From Salipiger profundus (GTDB lineage: Bacteria > Pseudomonadota > Alphaproteobacteria > Rhodobacterales > Rhodobacteraceae): a stretch of DNA of 64,000 nt. The notes under the pieces were generated by a model, which was given only the letters and a program-made list of their open reading frames with translations, was not told where the DNA came from and ran no database searches. Positions 61,128 through 64,000 of the stretch are shown here, one piece after another. The position numbers were made by a program, and so were the translations under genes. Positions within the stretch are counted from its first letter, which is position 1, and every line of letters starts with the position of its first letter. The stretch is from the NCBI RefSeq assembly GCF_001969385.1, contig NZ_CP014797.1, positions 1 to 64,000 of the forward strand, read 5' to 3'.

Positions 61128-61733
61128 ATGCTGAACCCCGTGCTGAAACCCGTTCTGACGGCGGCCCTCGTGCTCGCTGCAACCGCCGCCACGGCGGACC
61201 CGGTCGGCATCACCCGCGACATGATGAGCGTCACCGTCGACACCCCGCAGGGCCCCGTCGAGATCGCGCGGGTGCAGGACAACGACGCCGTGTTCGAGGG
61301 CGATTTCGCCCGCATCGCACGCCCCTGCCCCGATTTCTGCATCCAGCCGATGATCCCCGCCGAGGGCGTGACCCCGGTCGGCGAACTGGAAATGCTGGCG
61401 TTCCTGAACGATCCCGAGGTGGTGGTGATCGACGGCCGGGTGCGCCGCGACTTCGCCGGCGGCTCGATTCCCGGCGCGATCAACGTGCCCTACACCGAGG
61501 CGTCGGACCGGCTCGGAGAGCTCGGCTGCGAGCCGGATTTCGACGGCTGGATCTGCGACGGAGACGACGTGAAATCCGTGGCGCTCTACTGCAACGGCCC
61601 GTGGTGCGGCCAGTCTCCCACCGCCGCCCGCCGGATGATCGCGGCAGGCTTCCCGGCCGGGAAACTCTACTACTATCGCGCCGGCATGCAGGGCTGGCGG
61701 ATGCTGGGCCTCACGGTCGCGATGCCGGAGTAA
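61128..61733 (+). CDS. Secreted rhodanese-domain protein
   Basis: 201 residues. MLNPVLKPVLTAALVLAATAATA is a Sec signal. A rhodanese fold runs from about 95 to 195 with VVVIDGRVRRDFAGGSIPGAINVPY and the active-site loop YCNGPWCGQSP. The first Cys sits where the catalytic cysteine is expected, and a second Cys five residues later is unusual and could form a disulfide. Two more cysteines are in RPCPDFCIQ. Periplasmic sulfur transfer or a redox role is plausible. A strong GAGGAGGAGG ribosome site precedes it. No partner gene identifies its role. Confidence 0.82.
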   Translation: MLNPVLKPVLTAALVLAATAATADPVGITRDMMSVTVDTPQGPVEIARVQDNDAVFEGDFARIARPCPDFCIQPMIPAEGVTPVGELEMLAFLNDPEVVVIDGRVRRDFAGGSIPGAINVPYTEASDRLGELGCEPDFDGWICDGDDVKSVALYCNGPWCGQSPTAARRMIAAGFPAGKLYYYRAGMQGWRMLGLTVAMPE

Positions 61734-61989
61734 ACCCCGCGCGCCTCGCCACCGGACACAACAGGATCGCCTCACCCCGGCGCCCACTGCTGCACGTGCC
61801 GCACCGCTCGCCTGCGTCGGTCACGGACGCACCGGCCGCAGCCGGAGAATGGCCTCCGCCCTTGATCAGACGCGTCCCCACCCGATCGACAGCCCCCCGA
61901 CCCGCATCCTCCCGTGGTCCACGCGCCGGCGGCGGCCCGCCCCACGAAGACCCCCGCACGCCAACGGCCCCACCCCACGGCACCCCCGG

Positions 61990-62051
61990 CTTCTTCTGGC
62001 CAGAAATATTCCTGGGGGGAGGCTCGCCAGAGCCGGGGGGCAAAGCCCCCC
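61990..62051. repeat. Rhodobacteraceae-type dispersed element with two adjacent hairpins
   Basis: A block beginning CTTCTTCTGGCCAGAAATAT and a G-rich run leads into GGCTC-GCCA-GAGCC (62021-62034) and immediately GGGGGGC-AAA-GCCCCCC (62035-62051). I recall related AAATATTCC-GGGG elements after many genes in roseobacters. It fills part of the 362-bp gap between the rhodanese and transketolase genes and can act as a bidirectional terminator. The rest of that gap (61734-61989) shows no credible gene. Confidence 0.65.
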
Positions 62052-62095
62052 CTGCCGCCCTCGCCACCCAGAACGCCCTCGGACCCCGAAGCGCC

Positions 62096-63130
62096 TCAGA
62101 GCCAGCCGCGGATCTGCTCGGCGACCTTCTCGACCGACAGGCCGTACATGTCGTGCAGCGTCGGCAGGGCGCCGGCCTCGAGGAACGCGTCCGGCAGGCC
62201 GATCATGCGGAACTCCGGCGTCACCCCCGCGCGCAGCAGCGTGCCCGCCACCGCCTCGCCGAGGCCGCCGTTCACCGTGTGGTTCTCGGCGGTGACGACC
62301 AGCCGCCCCGACCGGCCCGCCTCGGCGAGGATCGTCCCGGTGTCGAGCGGCTTGATGGTCGGCACGTGCAGCACCGCCACGTCGACGTTGTCGCCGGCGA
62401 GCTTCTCCGCCGCGTCGAGTGCCCGCATGGTCATGATCCCCGACGAGATCACCAGCACGTCGTGCCCCTCGCGGATCATCTGGGCGCGACCCAGCTCGAA
62501 GCGGTAGTCGGGCTTGTGGCGGGTCAGCACCGTGGGCACCTTGCCGCGCAGCAGGCGGGCGTAGACCGGCCCGTCGTGGGCGATCATCGCGGGCACCATG
62601 CCGGCCACGTCGCAGGCGTCGCAGGGGTCGATCAGCACCATGTTCGGCAGGCCACGGAAGATCGCAAGGTCCTCGGTCGCCTGGTGGCTGGGGCCGTAGC
62701 CGGTGGTCAGGCCGGGCAGCGCGCAGGCGATCTTGACCGGCAGGTTCTCCTCGGCGATGGCCATGGCAATGAAGTCATAGGCCCGCCGCGCGGCGAAGAC
62801 CGCGTAGGTGGTGGCGAAGGGGACGAAGCCCTCGCGCGCCATCCCGGCGGCGGCCGACATCAGCAGCTGCTCGGCCATGCCCATCTGGTAGAAGCGGTCG
62901 GGCATCGCGTTGGCGAAGACGTGCAGGTCGGTATATTTCGACAGGTCCGCCGACAGCCCCACGATGCGCTCGTCGGCCCTGGCCGCCTCGACCAGCGCGT
63001 GCCCGAAGGGCGCGGGGGTGGCGTCATACCCTTCGGCGGCAAGCGAGGCGATCATCGCGGACGTGGCGACGTTGCCGCCCTTCGGCACCTGCCGGGGTTC
63101 GTACTTCCGGGCCATGGAATCATGGGTCAT
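62096..63130 (-). CDS. Transketolase, C-terminal subunit (pyrimidine-binding and C-terminal domains)
   Basis: 344 residues. The Pyr domain carries MGMAEQLLMSAAAGMAREGFVPFATTYAVFAARRAYDFI with the catalytic Glu in GMAEQ; the C-terminal domain follows (LVVTAENHTVNGGLGEAVAG). Split transketolases need both chains. Its ATG overlaps the stop of the N-terminal subunit by 4 bases, so the two are made together. Such two-subunit enzymes include ordinary transketolase-like proteins, apulose 4-phosphate transketolase and sulfosugar transketolases. The next gene upstream lies beyond the window, so the substrate is open. Confidence 0.9.
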   Translation of the reverse strand: MTHDSMARKYEPRQVPKGGNVATSAMIASLAAEGYDATPAPFGHALVEAARADERIVGLSADLSKYTDLHVFANAMPDRFYQMGMAEQLLMSAAAGMAREGFVPFATTYAVFAARRAYDFIAMAIAEENLPVKIACALPGLTTGYGPSHQATEDLAIFRGLPNMVLIDPCDACDVAGMVPAMIAHDGPVYARLLRGKVPTVLTRHKPDYRFELGRAQMIREGHDVLVISSGIMTMRALDAAEKLAGDNVDVAVLHVPTIKPLDTGTILAEAGRSGRLVVTAENHTVNGGLGEAVAGTLLRAGVTPEFRMIGLPDAFLEAGALPTLHDMYGLSVEKVAEQIRGWL

Positions 63131-63981
63131 TGCGGTTTCCCCTCGTCCAGCTTCGCAAGCGCCTGCGCCCATTCGTCGGCCTCGACGCGGACGAAGTGGT
63201 TCGACTCGCGCGCCTCGAGGAAATCGACGCCCTTGCACATGGTGGTGTTGCAGATGATCACCCGCGGCTTCGGCTCCGCGAGGTTGCGCGCGGCATCGAA
63301 GGCCGCGACCAGCGCGCCGAGATCGTTGCCGTCGACCTCCTGCGCGTGCCAGCCGAAGGCCTCCCACTTGGGCGCCTCGGGACCGACCGCCAGCGCATCG
63401 CGCGACGGGCCGTCGGCCTGCTGGTTGTTGAAGTCGACGATGCAGATCAGGTTGTCGAGCTTCCATTGCACGGCGGACATCACCGCCTCCCAGGTCGAGC
63501 CCTCGCCGAGCTCGCCGTCGGACATCAGGTTGTAGACGACGCTGTCGCTGCGCTTGCGCTTGAGTCCCAGCGCCGCGCCCACGGCGATGCCGAGCCCGTG
63601 GCCGAGCGAGCCGCCGGTGATCTCCATCCCCGGCGTGTACGAGGCCATGCCCGACATCGGCATCCGGCTGTCATCCATGCCGTAGGTCTCGAGCTCTTCC
63701 TCGGGCAGGATGCCCGCCTCCATCAGCGCCGAGTAGAGCGCGATCGCGTAGTGGCCTATGGACAGGTAGAAGCGGTCGCGCCCCTCCCACTCGGGGTCGT
63801 CGGGGCGCAGGCGCATCGCGTGGAAATAGGACGTGGCGAGCACGTCGGCGACGCCGAGCGCCTGCCCGATGTAGCCCTGTCCCTGCACCTCGCCCATGCG
63901 CAGCGCCTTGCGGCGGATGTTCCAGGCGCGCATCTCGAGCGACATGTTCGAGCCCGCGCCGGGCTGTGGGGTGTCGGTCAT
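63127..63981 (-). CDS. Transketolase, N-terminal subunit (diphosphate-binding domain)
   Basis: 284 residues. The ThDP domain is complete: GYIGQALGVADVLATSYF, RDRFYLSIGHYAIALYSAL, ITGGSLGHGLGIAVGAALG, MSDGELGEGSTWEAVMSA and the closing DFNNQQADG. GGGAGGACC precedes the start at 63981, so it is probably internal to or first in an operon that may continue beyond the right edge. It overlaps the C-terminal subunit gene by 4 bases and requires it for activity. Confidence 0.92.
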   Translation of the reverse strand: MTDTPQPGAGSNMSLEMRAWNIRRKALRMGEVQGQGYIGQALGVADVLATSYFHAMRLRPDDPEWEGRDRFYLSIGHYAIALYSALMEAGILPEEELETYGMDDSRMPMSGMASYTPGMEITGGSLGHGLGIAVGAALGLKRKRSDSVVYNLMSDGELGEGSTWEAVMSAVQWKLDNLICIVDFNNQQADGPSRDALAVGPEAPKWEAFGWHAQEVDGNDLGALVAAFDAARNLAEPKPRVIICNTTMCKGVDFLEARESNHFVRVEADEWAQALAKLDEGKPQ

Positions 63982-64000
63982 GTGGTCCTCCCTCGGGGTG

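Overview
The window is 64 kb of high-GC chromosomal-type DNA, densely packed with catabolic operons and their transporters. Gene content, codon use and a characteristic short repeat downstream of a rhodanese gene (around 61,990-62,051) suggest an alphaproteobacterium of the Rhodobacteraceae/Roseobacter group; the genus cannot be fixed from sequence alone. I see no rRNA, tRNA, CRISPR array, phage gene or insertion sequence. Five ABC importers of four classes (polyamine type, phosphonate, two ribose type, branched-chain amino acid type) sit next to enzymes that would process their cargo.

Region 1 (1-12.2 kb): the 3' end of a DadA-like oxidase, then a minus-strand operon with a crotonase-family enzyme, a polyamine-type ABC importer (binding protein, ATPase, and a single polypeptide fusing both permease halves), a CaiC-like acyl-CoA ligase and an unassigned Rossmann protein. 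A divergent IclR regulator precedes a three-gene plus-strand operon for a heterotrimeric HcnABC/hydroxyproline/opine-type amine dehydrogenase. A shared 23-bp motif lies at the starts of both operons. The substrate is unknown; an N-substituted amino acid, betaine or opine is the best guess. Region 2 (12.2-17.8 kb): a gene-poor stretch, a YdiJ-type D-2-hydroxyacid dehydrogenase with a divergent LysR regulator, a TIM-barrel isomerase-like protein and a small secreted protein.

Region 3 (17.9-29.9 kb): a nearly complete phosphonate locus, phnC-D-E-E, a hexapeptide transferase, phnF (opposite strand), phnGHIJKL, phnN, a possible 56-codon ORF, and phnM. Most of the lyase genes overlap by 1-4 bases.

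Region 4 (29.9-41.6 kb): what looks like a complete D-apiose pathway. A ribose-type importer with a DUF2291 lipoprotein is followed in the same operon by D-apiose dehydrogenase (ApsD) and D-apionate lactonase (ApnL). D-apionate oxidoisomerase (ApnO), 3-oxo-isoapionate kinase (OiaK), an FCD-type GntR regulator and a RuBisCO-like protein sit in flanking units. Related sequence motifs occur at the three control regions. Region 5 (41.6-48.2 kb): a second ribose-type importer (its binding-protein gene has an apparent 1-base frameshift in the signal peptide), a fused DhaK-DhaL ketose kinase and a SorC-type regulator.

Region 6 (48.4-61 kb): a ten-gene minus-strand operon joining two MDR dehydrogenases, a ThDP enzyme, a Liv-type importer with a fused LivM-LivG, an SDR, a divergent shikimate-dehydrogenase-like protein and a GMC oxidoreductase, with a divergent GntR regulator. 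I cannot name its substrate; this and region 1 are the best candidates for undescribed pathways. Region 7 (61-64 kb): a secreted rhodanese-like protein, the dispersed repeat, and a two-subunit transketolase at the right edge. Across the window, every one of the five binding-protein genes is followed by a strong intercistronic hairpin.
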